The notes under the pieces are model-generated. The model saw nothing but the letters and a program-made list of their open reading frames with translations. It did no database searches and was not told the origin of the DNA. Shown one piece after another: positions 9,426 to 20,832 of a DNA stretch of 64,000 bases. Each line of letters begins with the position of its first letter. Position 1 is the first letter of the stretch. Source of the stretch: Centroberyx gerrardi (taxonomy: Eukaryota; Chordata; Actinopteri; Beryciformes; Berycidae); assembly GCF_048128805.1 (NCBI RefSeq), contig NC_136006.1, forward strand, positions 1,505,783 through 1,569,782, given 5' to 3'. The position numbers and the translations under genes were made by a program.

Positions 9426-10706
9426 ATGGAGACCCTGGAAGGAGGTGAACTCTGCTTTCCACAGCTCCTCAACACTTCCTGCAGGAAGCCGACACGTCCT
9501 CACTCTGAGGCCATGTTCCTCTACATCCTGATGTCCTCCATCTCTCTGCTCACCGTGGTTCTCAACCAGCTGGTCATCATCTCCATCTCTCATTACAGGC
9601 AGAGATATACTTCTCAGCATAGACTGAAATATTTGCATATTGCTAAATATTAACAGTTAGACTTATAAGAAGAAATGGCTTTGGGCTAGTATGTATATGT
9701 CACATAAAGGCTTGTGATGAATACATTCAGGAATTTTGATAATGTTTTTGATCATTTATAATGTTTTACATCTGTTACATCTTGCATTAGATATATTACT
9801 ATTTCTACTATTATTACTACTACAACTAATGTAACAGTACTTTTGAGACTGCCACTACTACTAATAATGATATTCTCCCACTCCAGGCAGCTCCACACCC
9901 CCACCAACCTCCTCCTCCTCTCCCTGGCTGTCTCAGACCTCCTTGTGGGCCTCCTGCTGATGCCGGTTGAAATCCTCCATATAGAGTCCTGCTGGTTTCT
10001 GGGTGACCTCATATGTGCTCTCATTTACTATGCTTCCTTTATTGTTACCTCTGCCTCAGTAGGAAACATGGTGCTCATATCAGTCGACCGCTATGTGGCT
10101 ATTTGTGACCCTCTGTGTTACCCCACCAAAATCACTCAGAGAAGAGTTAAAATCTGTGTTTGTCTGTGTTGGGTCTGTTCTGCTTTCTATAGCAGTCTGA
10201 TTTTAAATGATCACCTGAAACAACCAGACAGGTATAATTCCTGCATTGGAGAGTGTGTGGTTGTCATTAGCTATATAGCAGGAGCTGTTGACCTTGTTGT
10301 GACCTTTATTGGTCCCATTACTGTCATCATAGTTCTGTATATGAGAGTATTTGTGGTGGCTGTGTCTCAGGCTCGTGCCATGCGATCCCACATTGTGGCT
10401 GTCACACTCCAGCGTTCAGTGACTGTAACTGCTAAGAAATCTGAGAGGAAAGCAGCCAGGACTCTTGGTATTGTGATAGCTGTGTTTCTAATGTGTTTCT
10501 GTCCATATTACTATCCCTCTCTTGCAGGCCAGGATACCTCAAGCGGTGCTTTATATTTAGCCATTATGATCTGGCCGCTTTATTGTAACTCTTGTCTAAA
10601 TCCTGTGATCTATGCCTTTTTCTACCCCTGGTTTAGAAAATCTATTAAACTGATTGTTACACTTCAGATACTGCAGCCTGACTCCTGTGAAGCCAACATA
10701 CTGTAG
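9426..10706 (+). CDS. Trace amine-associated receptor B1, two exons, teleost olfactory type
   Basis: Exon 1 is 9426-9598, exon 2 is 9887-10706, together 330 residues. The second of two tandem ATGs is chosen: it has A at -3 and G at +4 and gives the METLEGG start common in fish TAARs. Landmarks are an N-glycosylation site NTS near residue 16, SDLL in TM2, Ser108 at 3.32, DRY at 125-127, Asp193 at 5.42, and the TAAR fingerprint from residue 292. The intron has a GC donor (CAG|GCAGAG) and a CTCCAG acceptor. No GT exists between the TM1 codons and the in-frame stop at 9651, so GC-AG splicing is needed for a full receptor. TM7 has W7.40 and Y7.43 but Pro between them (IWPLY). The C-terminal tail matches the A genes (FRKSIKL), unlike B2. 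Confidence 0.92.
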
Positions 10707-11268
10707 AGAGAGGCTGTGAAGCTTGTACAGATGAAGAAAAATATATTTTGGTAAAACACAGTGAATTTGTATGTAACCACATTGTCATGAACTATTCATT
10801 CTATGTAAAAAAGAGCCGTAATATATTTTGTAAAGTGCAACAACATGATTTAAAGTAAAATGGAAACATTTCTTGTCCTCATGTTGTTGAATGGAACTTG
10901 TCTGCCTGGTTTCCACAACAGGGCCAAACAGGGCTAGTCAGGGTTTAGTCATCATCTATTTCACTGATTTTACCCAAAACACCACCTCTGTGATTCTTTT
11001 CCATCTTAGTGCAAACAGAGATGATTGGTCAGGTGGGCTTCAGTTCCGCATTATTTTTCTCAGTTGGTTTTCTCATTGTTCTAATCATTCATAAGCACCA
11101 TTAAAATAATTTAGGTAAACACAGACATAATACAGAGGTAGATATAACAACAGCATCATTGTTTATTGTTTGTTACACATGGATACAAAAATATGGGATA
11201 CAAGGTGTGCAATGTAATGAGTAAACATTAAATAAAGCTGCAGAAATTGTGGTCTGTGTCTCCCTCTG
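10707..11268. other. 3' flank of TAAR B1
   Basis: AT-rich flank shared with B2, C1 and C2, which shows that B and C descend from one duplicated block. Besides the poly(A) signal listed separately, no feature is recognised. Confidence 0.6.
11231..11236 (+). terminator. Candidate poly(A) signal for TAAR B1
   Basis: AATAAA lies about 525 bases after the stop and is followed within 20-30 bases by GT-rich TGTGGTCTGTGTC. It is conserved after B2, C1 and C2. Confidence 0.45.
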
Positions 11269-11629
11269 ATAGATAGATACTTCTATTTGTCCCTGTGGGG
11301 AAATTGGTTTGCAGCAAAATCACAAGGCATTTCATCACAACATCACAAAATCACCAGTAGACATACTTGAACATACCCATATCATAATAGTCACAAGTAG
11401 ACATACAAAGTCATCAGTAGACTACTCGTAGACATAATAGACATACTCGTACATATACCCATACACATACCAGGAGGAGGGGGACAGGCCAGACCAGCTG
11501 GACATCTTTTGTGACCAGGAAGGAGTGGCCAAAATGCATGGGGGATACGGTGCTGGTGAATTACCTGTTTAAAAATGTAATGGCTTGTGGAACAAATGAA
11601 AACTTGGATCTATTTTTAGTGAATAGATG
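11269..11629 (-). mobile_element. Retroposon fragment inserted in the B-type 3' flank
   Basis: Present after B1 and B2 but absent at the matching point after C1 and C2, where CCTCTG joins CTGTTC directly. It starts with ATAGATAGATAC followed by a TTTGTCC..GTGGGGAAATTGG phrase that resembles the reverse complement of a fish LINE/SINE 3' tail. No clear target duplication, so the class is tentative. Confidence 0.4.
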
Positions 11630-12491
11630 CTGTTCTTAGTGAGTTTTACACATAGAACATAACCTGCCATCCTTCCATTGTTCATGATTTGCCGTATTGT
11701 TCGATTCACATTCCGAAATGTCTTTAAATATTTGTGTAGCCCAGCTTCCTAATCTATAGCTAGGACCTTGCTAGTGGGGTACAACACATAACAACGGTAC
11801 TAATATACTAGCATACAATAATATATCAATAATCGTATACTACTTTATAGAGGTGTACAGAGACGTCATTATCTGTATCTGTATCTGTTCAACCAACAAA
11901 ATTATCTGTATCTGTATTCGGATAGAAGACCGGAAGTGGGCGTGGTTTATACCGGAAGTCACGTTAAATCGGGCAAATGTATTTTCTAATCTAATATTCA
12001 TTGGCAATGCAATTTTTGTGCCTTCAAAGCATCAAATTGATTTAATATTTGCATATAATTAATTATGGAATATATTTCCACATCCTCATACTGTACTTTT
12101 CATCTCTCTCTCTTTTTTATTTTTTTTTTTATTTTTAACTAAACTAAGTTTTATGAACTGTGAACCCCACCACCACCTTATTGTGGCCTTGCACAATTTG
12201 CAGATGACTTCAGTTGTATCAGTTGGGCTCATTGTAAAGTGCTCCCAGATAGCACTGCTTGTTTTGCGATTTTGTTTTTGCTGGGGGTGCTGCAGAGTCC
12301 ATTGCTAGCTTCATAAATCACTTGTTGCTGTCACTTGAACTTGTTGCTGTCTGTTTAAATAACCATGAAATACTTGGTAGGGTGTTAGTGGACGCTAAGT
12401 CAAAATTCCATGAAACCTATGGCTGATACATACAGCATGTTACATCTTAAACGGATGAATATTGACTGAAATACAAGGTAAAACGTAGTTT
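11630..12491. other. AT-rich flank with (ATCTGT)n-like phrases
   Basis: Contains short ATCTGTATCTGT repeats near 11870-11920 and a CT/T-rich run at 12101-12139. Shared with the C-type flank. No gene is recognised. Confidence 0.5.
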
Positions 12492-12860
12492 TTTTCAATA
12501 TTTCGACTGGGTTTTTTAAATGGAGGAAATTAACACATACAGCTAAAAACTACAGGTTCTAAGGTTCATTTTGATGTATAGGTTGCGGAGGTTTGAAAGA
12601 AATCCAGCTGCCACACCAGGCTTTTGTCTCGCTACCTCCCGCACATGATGTCTCCTCCTCCTCCTCGATGCGAGAGTTTCCCTGAGTGACAGCCGGGAAC
12701 GGTCCGCTCTCAGCCCGCTGCCTGCTTTGCGCTGACTCGGTGGGGGCGACTACAGAATATAGCGATCACTTTTCAATATTGTGTAGTAAATGAAACGACT
12801 TTCGACTGGGTTTTTTTTAAATGGAGGAAATTAACACATACAGCTAAAAACTACAGATTC
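12492..12860. repeat. About 300-bp tandem duplication, B flank
   Basis: The phrase TTTCGACTGGGTTTTTT...AAATGGAGGAAATTAACACATACAGC occurs near 12501 and again near 12800. Between them lies a GC-richer stretch with a CTC trinucleotide run near 12651-12666. The second copy is cut by the LINE relic at about 12857. Confidence 0.75.
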
Positions 12861-12863
12861 TGT

Positions 12864-13290
12864 GTGGACTGCACTGTCCCAGCAAAGACTGTCCATTGTT
12901 ATTCAAATAACAAACCATGGGTAACAAAGGACATCAAGGCCATCCTCAATACAAAGAAGAGGGCTTTTAGAGCTGGCAATAGGGAGAAGGTGAGGACAAT
13001 CCAAGGGGACCTGAAAGTGAAGATCAGGGAGGCTAAAGAGAAGTACAGGAGGAGGCTGGAGCAGAAACTCCGGCAGAACAACATGAGAGAGGTCTGGAGT
13101 GGCATGAAGACCATCACTGGTTTCAGGCCGACTGGCGGCAGAGGGGCTGAGGGCAGCTTGGACAGGGCCAATGAACTTAATCTGTTCTTCAGTAGATTTG
13201 ACACGGTGGCCCCTGCCCACCCCCCCCTTAACTCATCTGTTTTCTGCCTCCAACCACCATCTACTCCACCGCCCCCCCCTCCCCCTTCTT
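12864..13290 (+). pseudogene. LINE (L2/CR1-type) ORF2 linker fragment
   Basis: The frame carries NNKPWVTKDIKAILNTKKRA, RRRLEQKLRQNNMREVWSGM and RANELNLFFSRFD. This is the region between endonuclease and reverse transcriptase of Jockey-group LINEs. Neither catalytic domain is included. Its 3' side runs into an oppositely oriented BEL/Pao relic, so the open frame beyond about 13290 is not LINE sequence. Confidence 0.65.
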
Positions 13291-13299
13291 ACAGCCCCC

Positions 13300-15272
13300 C
13301 ATCCTCCAGTGGAACCCAGAGTAGCCTTGTACTTGGACTACCTCATGGCGTACAGTCGGAAGGGGAAGATTCTTCAGGGCTCCCTGGAGCTTCAGAGAAC
13401 TGGCAGCAGGGGTATGTACAATGGTTCTCTCAGAACCAACGTCAAGGACTGCGAAGGTCCTCAACATTCGTCCTTCATTCTGTAGGACAACTGGAACAAT
13501 CTTCAACATGACTCCGGTTGAACAATTTGGTCGGTCCACGAAGCATGCATCTTGTGAGGTGGCATGTACCATAAGGACTTTGTTGGGGTCTGACGATTCC
13601 TTTGGTGCAGTGTCATGCAGAATAGTGAGATGGATCTGCTTCCATGTATTACAAGCATTTTTAAGGGTGCATATATTAGCAGGATGGCAAGGGGCACACT
13701 TGTAGCATTGGTCATTATTAGCAATCCAGTCTCTAAGTTGTGAGACTGTAAACACCTTTATTTGTGGGCAGGTTGCCAGGAAATGTTCCCAGTTATTACA
13801 GTAAGGACAGTATGGCTGGAACTTTGCCCTCCCTTTAGGCTGTTTCTTCTTCGGCTATTGAATGACCGGCAGAACAGGCTGAAGCGCTAGTGAGGTACAT
13901 CGTTGCAGGAGACTCTCTCTTCCGAGATTCTTTCCCAGTAGCAAGGAGAATGAAATCACTCTCTTTCCCACTTTCAAAGTATGGTAATCTCGGCTTCAGG
14001 ATACCATATGCAGAGCCTACAAGTAGCTTCATGATTCCAGCTCCTTCTGCTGTCAGAAGGTAATGCAGGTCCAACTGACATATCTGTGGAAACAGACTGA
14101 CCTGGAGGCTGGGATGGTGGTTCACTGTCTCCTCCTCTTACTCTCTGTGGATCCTTACTGAGACGAGCAGCAGTATTGGGCAACTGATGGAATGAAGGAG
14201 CCTGCTGCGGTGTAGTTGGTTGCTGTGACTGGGAAGATGAGGCTGCAACTGGAGCTTGGCAGAGAGATGAGGTGGGTGAAGAGGATCTGCCCTCTGCTGG
14301 AGAAATATTTATCTCCTGAGGTGGCTGGGCTAAGTAACCAGGCTGCTGGGCTCCCTGTAGCCCTTGGACAGAATGCTCGGATGGGTAGTCAGGCTGTCGA
14401 GGAGCTGGTCGAAGATATTGTCGAGCTCCTTGCTGCTGAGGAGGCAGTTTTAAGGGTAAGCTAGACCTCTCTCCTCATTTTCCTCCACAAAGGATGACAC
14501 CATACGAGCTTCTTCCAGTTCCATCTCAGCTTTGCACAACCGTCGCTGCATAACTAGCTGCTTGGCAATAATCTCACGTTCCTTCAAAACAGCTCTGGCT
14601 TGCTCATCCAACTTCCTACAACTCTCATCCGCTATTGCTTCCTCTTCATTCTGATTCTTTATTTCCTCTACAGCTAGAAGCTTCATCCTTTCCCTCAGGG
14701 TAGCCATTTGGGAGTCACTCAAGAACACTGATCGTTCTCGACTAACCCCACTACCAGTGCTAGCTCCATCTGTATAGCTGGTCCCAGAGCTGCCACTGCG
14801 ACTAGAGGGCTTTGACTTGGAGCTATATCTAGAGGACTGCTTTGTTCTATATTTAGAATGGTGGGAACTAGGATGGGACTGACTATCCTGTCCTGCCTGT
14901 AGATGTTCCATAGGAGTTAAATGCTCACTCAAGCCAGAGTGAGTACTTGGAGGCTTTGCTTGGGCTCCACCCGCAGGACTAGTGATCGCGCCTTGATCTC
15001 CAGGCACATCCTCTGTGGTTGTAGGAGCCTGGGAAATTCTCGATGTTGGTAGAGGCTTAGCTTTCCTTATCTCGTCTCTCTTTTTCCTAGTAGTGGGTCG
15101 TGTCAACAGATAATGGGAATAGAAAGTAGGAGCCTCTGACGTTTAGGCCTCAAGTCCTTGTAAGAGTCAGGGGGGGCTCGTGGTTCGCCAGCCTCCATAT
15201 TGTCTTTTGACCTGTGCTCTGATTTCTGTCCATTTCCTGCCATGACTCACTCTCTGCCGGCTCGAACGACCA
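13300..15272 (-). mobile_element. BEL/Pao retrotransposon remnant, copy 1
   Basis: Read on the minus strand. A gag N-terminal part (14450-15106) has an acidic/basic coiled stretch around MATLRERMKLLAVEEIKNQ. It is followed by broken gag pieces, then a zinc-knuckle-like Cys cluster (CYKC..CHPANIC) and a DUF1758-type aspartic protease start (FAVLDVGSERT) at 13261-13755. RT and integrase are gone. Just upstream of gag, 15257-15272 resembles a tRNA-Tyr primer site with one mismatch. A 4-bp loss near 15139 relative to unit 2 breaks the gag start. Confidence 0.65.
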
Positions 15273-16375
15273 TTTGTTAGTGACCACCATTTGAGGCACT
15301 GGGACAGGGTTGAATGAGAGTGATGGTGACCAGGAACATCACGGTCAGATGACTTGGACAGATGACACACAAAGGAGTTCCACTTTAACCACTGGTCGTG
15401 GCATTTATTAATGATCCGTATCTGTATGTGGATGTGTTCTGGAAGTGAACATAAACAGAGGTAGCAAATTAATATCAAGGAAAAAATAATCATGAATAAA
15501 GAAATATAATACATAACATTATGTTAATTTCCCTAATCACCAACAGTATTAACATAATTCATTATAACTCAAATTCAGGGGGCCATAGAGTCCATATTCA
15601 ATGTTCAAACTGGATGTTGTGAACCAGTGTCCAGCTCAGTAGTCAAACATAAACAGAAGCACATGGCTAATTAATTCAGGCTTGTGACGTCACTTCCCGC
15701 TGCCAGTTATACAATCGGAAGTTATCTGGCTGTCTGAAATATCGCCATAACTTCCAAATCCTCTTCATCATAGTCACATTTATCCACAGCATCATTTCCA
15801 GCCAGAATAACAAACCAATTTGAAGGACAATCTCATAGGACTGTAAGCTACTCACGTTTCTTCATGGACGCACACAAGGATTCGGTCGCTCAACCGCGAT
15901 GGCGAGTGGTAGAGACGGGTCAGGTGAGATACCGAGCGCCGGTTCCAACAACCATATACACCCACTCCCAATCAGCTGGGAAGAGTAGCACTCCTTATTA
16001 AAGAGGCAGACTAGTTCAAGCTGCTGCAGGAGTCTTTTCCACAACCGTACACCCTCCATGGCAGGATGATGTGAGCAAGCGGAAGCATGTAGAGGAGGGG
16101 GGCAAGCGCTGAACCTTGGGGAACACCTTGGGAGACGGGGGCTGTGATGGATTTGCAGTTTTTGATGTTAATATATTGCCAACACCAATTGGGCAGTCTA
16201 TTTAAGCTGTCAAACTCACTTGCTCATTCCCTGCTGCAGATGCTACTACCTATGCATCTCACACCCCACCACCAACACCCCAGCATCCACCTTTGGACTC
16301 TGTTTCTTCAAGGTTCCTCATGGGGGGTTGCAATTGATCTCTCCACTAGCTTTTGGCTCCTGTAATTGTGAGTGC
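15273..16375. other. Probable BEL LTR remnant and unassigned flank
   Basis: The part next to the primer site (15273 onward) is the likely LTR side of the BEL relic, but its other end could not be defined. The rest shows no coding signal; short frames here do not resemble known proteins. The target site used by the L2-like element in unit 2 (CTCAGTAGTCAAA) is intact and single near 15633-15645. Confidence 0.4.
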
Positions 16376-16993
16376 TTAAAGGATAACGCTAGTGTTTTTT
16401 AATGCATTTCTTACCGTCAACAAATCCTATGAAAATAACAAAATCAACAATGCGTTTGCTCTACTCCCGTTACTTTCTGACTTCCCACGTACCGTTTTTA
16501 GCCTTCAACCCGGAAGTCATTGGCTCCAATTGTAAGCTAAAAACCTTGAAATACAGCTCACAAAGACATAGTTTCAATTTTAAAAATCGCTAACTGTTAC
16601 AACGAAAAGTCAGGCTATTGTAGTTATTACTAAATTAAATTCAAATGGGAACAAATTCTTCATTAGCACTGACTATTTTCGGTGCTACGGAACTACTTTC
16701 CTGAGATCGCAAGCGTGTTTACAGTCGGCTTATTAAGTTGTTTGAGGAAAAAGTCGGCCTGCCCGGTGCATCGCAATGATGAAATATGCTGCTCAGAGTA
16801 ACGACATTTGACGTGTTTTTAATTGTTTTTTTTAATACAATGGAGTTCTATGGCTACTGAGACATGGCTTCATTGGGCACCGGCTACATGGACGAGACTT
16901 GTTGGCAAAACAAAATCATTGCTGATTTTGTTATTTTCATAGGATTTGTTGATGGTAAGAAATGCGTTGAAAAACACCAGCGTTGTCCTTTAA
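16376..16993. mobile_element. MITE with about 73-bp terminal inverted repeats and TTAA target duplication
   Basis: The left arm (16380-16452) and right arm (16917-16989) are near-perfect reverse complements, both reading AAAGGA(T/C)AACGCT...CTATGAAAATAACAAAAT inward. TTAA flanks both sides. No coding capacity. TTAA duplication fits a piggyBac- or Kolobok-mobilised non-autonomous element. Confidence 0.8.
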
Positions 16994-17489
16994 TACTGGT
17001 CTACTCATCATTTTTGTAAGCCCATATAGTCATATGTCTCAAATTCAAGAAAGCTTGGAATTCTGTCCATCAGATGAGGCCTATTGTCTGACATCTGGAA
17101 CACCATTCTTTAATTCTCATTGAAGTCAATTCTAAATTTGATTGATATCATACACCATCTATAACTACTCACACTACAGTGTTCTCCTCCTCCTCCTTCC
17201 ACACAAACTGTAACATGGTCCCTGGCATATCAATGTAAAAGGTAAAACATACACCTAAGCTACTGTACATTACTACCATGAATTAAACTACTAACATGGT
17301 TGACAATGCTGAACTTGTCAGCATAGAAGGGATTGGGAAGAAACAAGAAGGGAAAAGAAAGGAGAGAGAGGTGATGAATTGATGTAAAAAAGAGAGAGGT
17401 TAGAGAGTGATGAAGATGAGATGGAGAGGGTGATACAGAAAGTGCGAGCAAGAGGAAGGAAGGGAGGGGAGGGAGGGGAGGGAGGAAAG
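16994..17489. other. Upstream flank of TAAR C1
   Basis: AT-rich, then a GA/GGGA purine tract at about 17330-17490. No gene is recognised. Confidence 0.5.
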
Positions 17490-17574
17490 AGATATATCAG
17501 CTGTATGATAGAGAGCTTTGGTCAGAAAGCTGCCAGACCTCAGCAGCTTCTCCTCTCCTCCTCTCTCTCTGATG
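17490..17574 (+). promoter_or_regulatory. Conserved proximal block upstream of TAAR C1
   Basis: TATA-like GATATATCA directly followed by E-box CAGCTG (17498-17503), then the sequence shared with the other receptors up to the ATG. Role inferred. Confidence 0.35.
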
Positions 17575-18843
17575 ATGGAGACCCTGGAAGGAGGTGAACT
17601 CTGCTTTCCACAGCTCCTCAACACTTCCTGCAGGAAGCAGAAGCATCTTCGCTCCAAGGCCATGCTCCTCTACATTCTGCTGTCCTCCATCTCTCTGCTC
17701 ACTGTGGTTCTCAACCTGCTGGTCATCATCTCCATCTCCCACTTCAGGCAGAGATATACTTCTCAGCATAGCCAAAAATGTTTTTATATTTTTTTAAGTA
17801 TGAACAGTTTGACATGCAAGAAGAAATGGCTTTGGGGTAGTACATAAAATTGTCTTTGATAAGTACATTACGGTTTGGTAAAGCTTTAATTCTTGTTTTT
17901 AGTCATACTGCTACTTTGACTACTACTCCCACTACTGCAACTAATAATATAACTACTTTCTTCAACAGCCAAAATACTATATATGAATGTTAAATGTTGA
18001 ATGATGATATTCTCCCACTCCAGGCAGCTCCACACCCCCACCAACCTCCTCCTCCTCTCCCTGGCTGTCTCAGACCTCCTTGTGGGCCTCCTGCTGATGC
18101 CGGTTGAAATCCTCCTCATGGAGTCTTGCTGGTTTCTGGGTGACCTCATATGTGCTCTCTTTTACTATGCTTCCTTTATTATTATCTCTGCCTCTGTAGG
18201 AAACATGGTGCTCATATCAGTCGACCGCTATGTGGCTATTTGTGACCCTCTGTGTTACCCCACCAAAATCACTCAGAGAAGAATTAAAATCTGTGTTTGT
18301 CTGTGTTGGGTCTGTTCTGCTTTCTATGGCAGTCTGATTAAAAAAGATCTCCTGAAACAACCAGGAAGGTATAATTCCTGTGCTGGAGAGTGTGTGGTTG
18401 TCATTAGCTTTATAGCAGGAGCTGTTGACCTTGTTATGAACTTTATTGTTCCCATTACTGTCATCATAGTTCTGTATATGAGAGTATTTGTGGTGGCTGT
18501 GTCTCAGGCTCGTGCCATGCGATCCCACATTGTGGCTGTCACACTCCAGCGTTCAGTGACTGTAACTGCTAAGAAATCTGAGAGGAAAGCAGCCAGGACT
18601 CTTGGTATTGTCATAGTTGTGTTTCTAATGTGTTTCTGTCCATATTACTATCCCTCTCTTGCAGGCCAGGATACCTCAAGCGGTGCTTCATATTCAGCCT
18701 TTGTGATCTGGCTGCTTTATTGTAACTCCTGTCTAAACCCTGTGATCTATGCCTTTTTCTATCCCTGGTTTAGAAATACTATTAAACTGATTGTTACACT
18801 TCAGATACTGCAGCCTGACTCCTGTGAGGCCAAACTACTGTAG
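17575..18843 (+). CDS. Trace amine-associated receptor C1, two exons, teleost olfactory type
   Basis: Exon 1 is 17575-17747, exon 2 is 18024-18843, 330 residues. The intron is 276 bp with a GC donor (CAG|GCAGAG) and the same acceptor as B1. Ser108 replaces Asp at 3.32; Asp193 is at 5.42; TM7 has W7.40 and Y7.43. Distinctive residues are IKKDLLK in ECL2 and an Asn-Thr tail start (FRNTIKL). The encoded protein is identical to that of C2. A downstream GT lies in the intron, but using it would insert extra residues into the first intracellular loop, so the GC donor is preferred. Confidence 0.92.
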
Positions 18844-19964
18844 AGATGCTGTGGAGTGACATAAGAACTTTTCTATGAAGGCGGAAACGTATTTTTTCCT
18901 GTTGTTGAGTCAATGAATTCAAAAGACCAAACACAAGTTTGGACAGACAGAGGAAAATATATTTTGTTAAAACACACAGTAAATTTGTATGTAACCACAT
19001 TGTCATGAACTATTCATTCTATGTAAAAAAGAGCTGTAATATATTTTGTAAAGTGCAACAGCATGATGTCAAGTAAAATGGAAACATTTCTTGTCCTCAT
19101 GTTGTTGAATGGAACTTGTCTGCCTGGTTTCCACAACAGGGCCAAACAGGGCTAGTCAGGGTTTAGTCATCATCTATTTCACTGATTTTACCCAAAACAC
19201 CACCTCTGTGATTCTTTTCCATCTTAGTGCAAACAGAGATGATTGGTCAGGTGGGCTTCAGTTCCATATTATTTTTCTCAATTGGTTTTCTCATTGTTCT
19301 AATCATTCATAAGCACCATTAAAATCATTTAGGTAAACGCAGACATAATACAGAGGTAGATATAACAGCAGCATCATTGTTTATTGTTTGTTACACATGG
19401 TTACAAAAATATGGGATACAAGGTGTGCAATGTAATGAGTAAACATTAAATAAAGCTGCAGAAATCGTGGTCTGTGTCTCCCTCTGCTGTTCTTAGTGAG
19501 TTTTACATATAGAACATAACCTGCCATCCTTCCTTCCTTGTTCATGATTTGCCGTATTGTTCGATTCACAGTCCTAAATATCTTTAAATATTTGTGTAGC
19601 CCAGCTTCCTAATCTATAGCTAGGACCTTGCTAGTGGGGTACAACACATACAACGGTACTAATATACTAGTATACAATAATATATCAATAATCGTATACT
19701 ACTTTATAGAGGTGTACAGAGACGTCATTATCTGTATCTGTATCTGTTCAACCAACAAAATTATCTGTATCTGTATTCGGATAGAAGACCGGAAGTGGGC
19801 GTGGTTTATACCAGAAGTCACGTTAAATCGGGCAAATGTTGTATTTTCTAACCTAATATTCATTGGCAATGCAATTTTTGTGCCTTCAAAGCATCAAATT
19901 GATTTAATATTGGCATATAATTAATTATGAACTATATTTCCACATCCTCATACTGTACTTTTCA

Positions 19965-19995
<31 letters not shown>

Positions 19996-20364
19996 TTTTT
20001 AAATTTTTAACTAAACTAAGTTTTATGAACTGTCTGAACCCCACCACCACCTTATTGTGGCCTTGCACAATTTGCAGATGACTTCAGTTGTATCAGTTGG
20101 GCTCATTGTAAAGTGCTCCCAGATAGCACTGCTTGTTTTGCGATTTTGTTTTTGCTGGGGGTGCTGCAGAGTCCATTGCTAGCTTCACAAATCACTTGTT
20201 GCTGTCACTTGAACTTGTTGCTGTCTGTTTAAATAACCATGAAATACTTGGTAGGGTGTTAGTGGACGCTAAGTCAAAATTCCATGAAACCTATGGCTGA
20301 TACATACAGCATGTTACATCTTAAACGGATGAATATTGACTGAAATACAAGGTAAAACGTAGTT
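18844..20364. other. 3' flank of TAAR C1
   Basis: Parallel to the B1 flank but lacking the 361-bp retroposon fragment. Contains a (TC)n run near 19966-19990. A candidate poly(A) signal AATAAA at 19449-19454 is followed by GT-rich sequence. Confidence 0.55.
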
Positions 20365-20832
20365 TTTTTCAATATTTCGACTGGGTTTTTTAAATGGAGG
20401 AAATTAACACATACAGCTAAAAACTACAGGTTCTAAGGTTCATTTTGATGTATAGGTTGCGGAGGTTTGAAAGAAATCCAGCTGCCACACCAGGCTTTTG
20501 TCTCGCTAGCTCCCGCACATGATGCCTCCTCCTCCTCCTCGATGCGAGAGTTTCCCTGAGTGACAGCCGGTAACGGTCAGCTCTCAGTCCGCTTGGTGGG
20601 GGCGACTACAGAATATAGCGATCACTTTTCAATAATGTGTAGTAAATGAAACGACTTTCGACTGGGTTTTTTTTTTTAATGGAGGAAATTAACACATACA
20701 GCTAAAAACTACAGGTTCTAAGGTTCATTTTGATGTATAGGTTGCGGAGGTTTGAAAGAAATCCAGCTGCCACACCAGGCTTTTGTGTCGCTAGCTCCCG
20801 CACCTGACTCGGTGGGGGCGACTACAGAATAG
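20365..20832. repeat. About 300-bp tandem duplication, C flank
   Basis: Two copies of the block beginning TTTCGACTGGG, at about 20377 and 20658. The second also keeps the CAGCTGCCACACCAGGC segment missing from the second copy in the B flank. The CCT run in the first copy is short here (about 16 bases at 20525) and much longer in unit 2. Confidence 0.75.

Noticed and set aside
13261-15106. Host zinc-finger or coiled-coil gene on the minus strand
   Set aside because: The Cys cluster, the DUF1758-type protease start, the gag-like helix and the adjacent primer-site-like sequence together fit a BEL/Pao relic.
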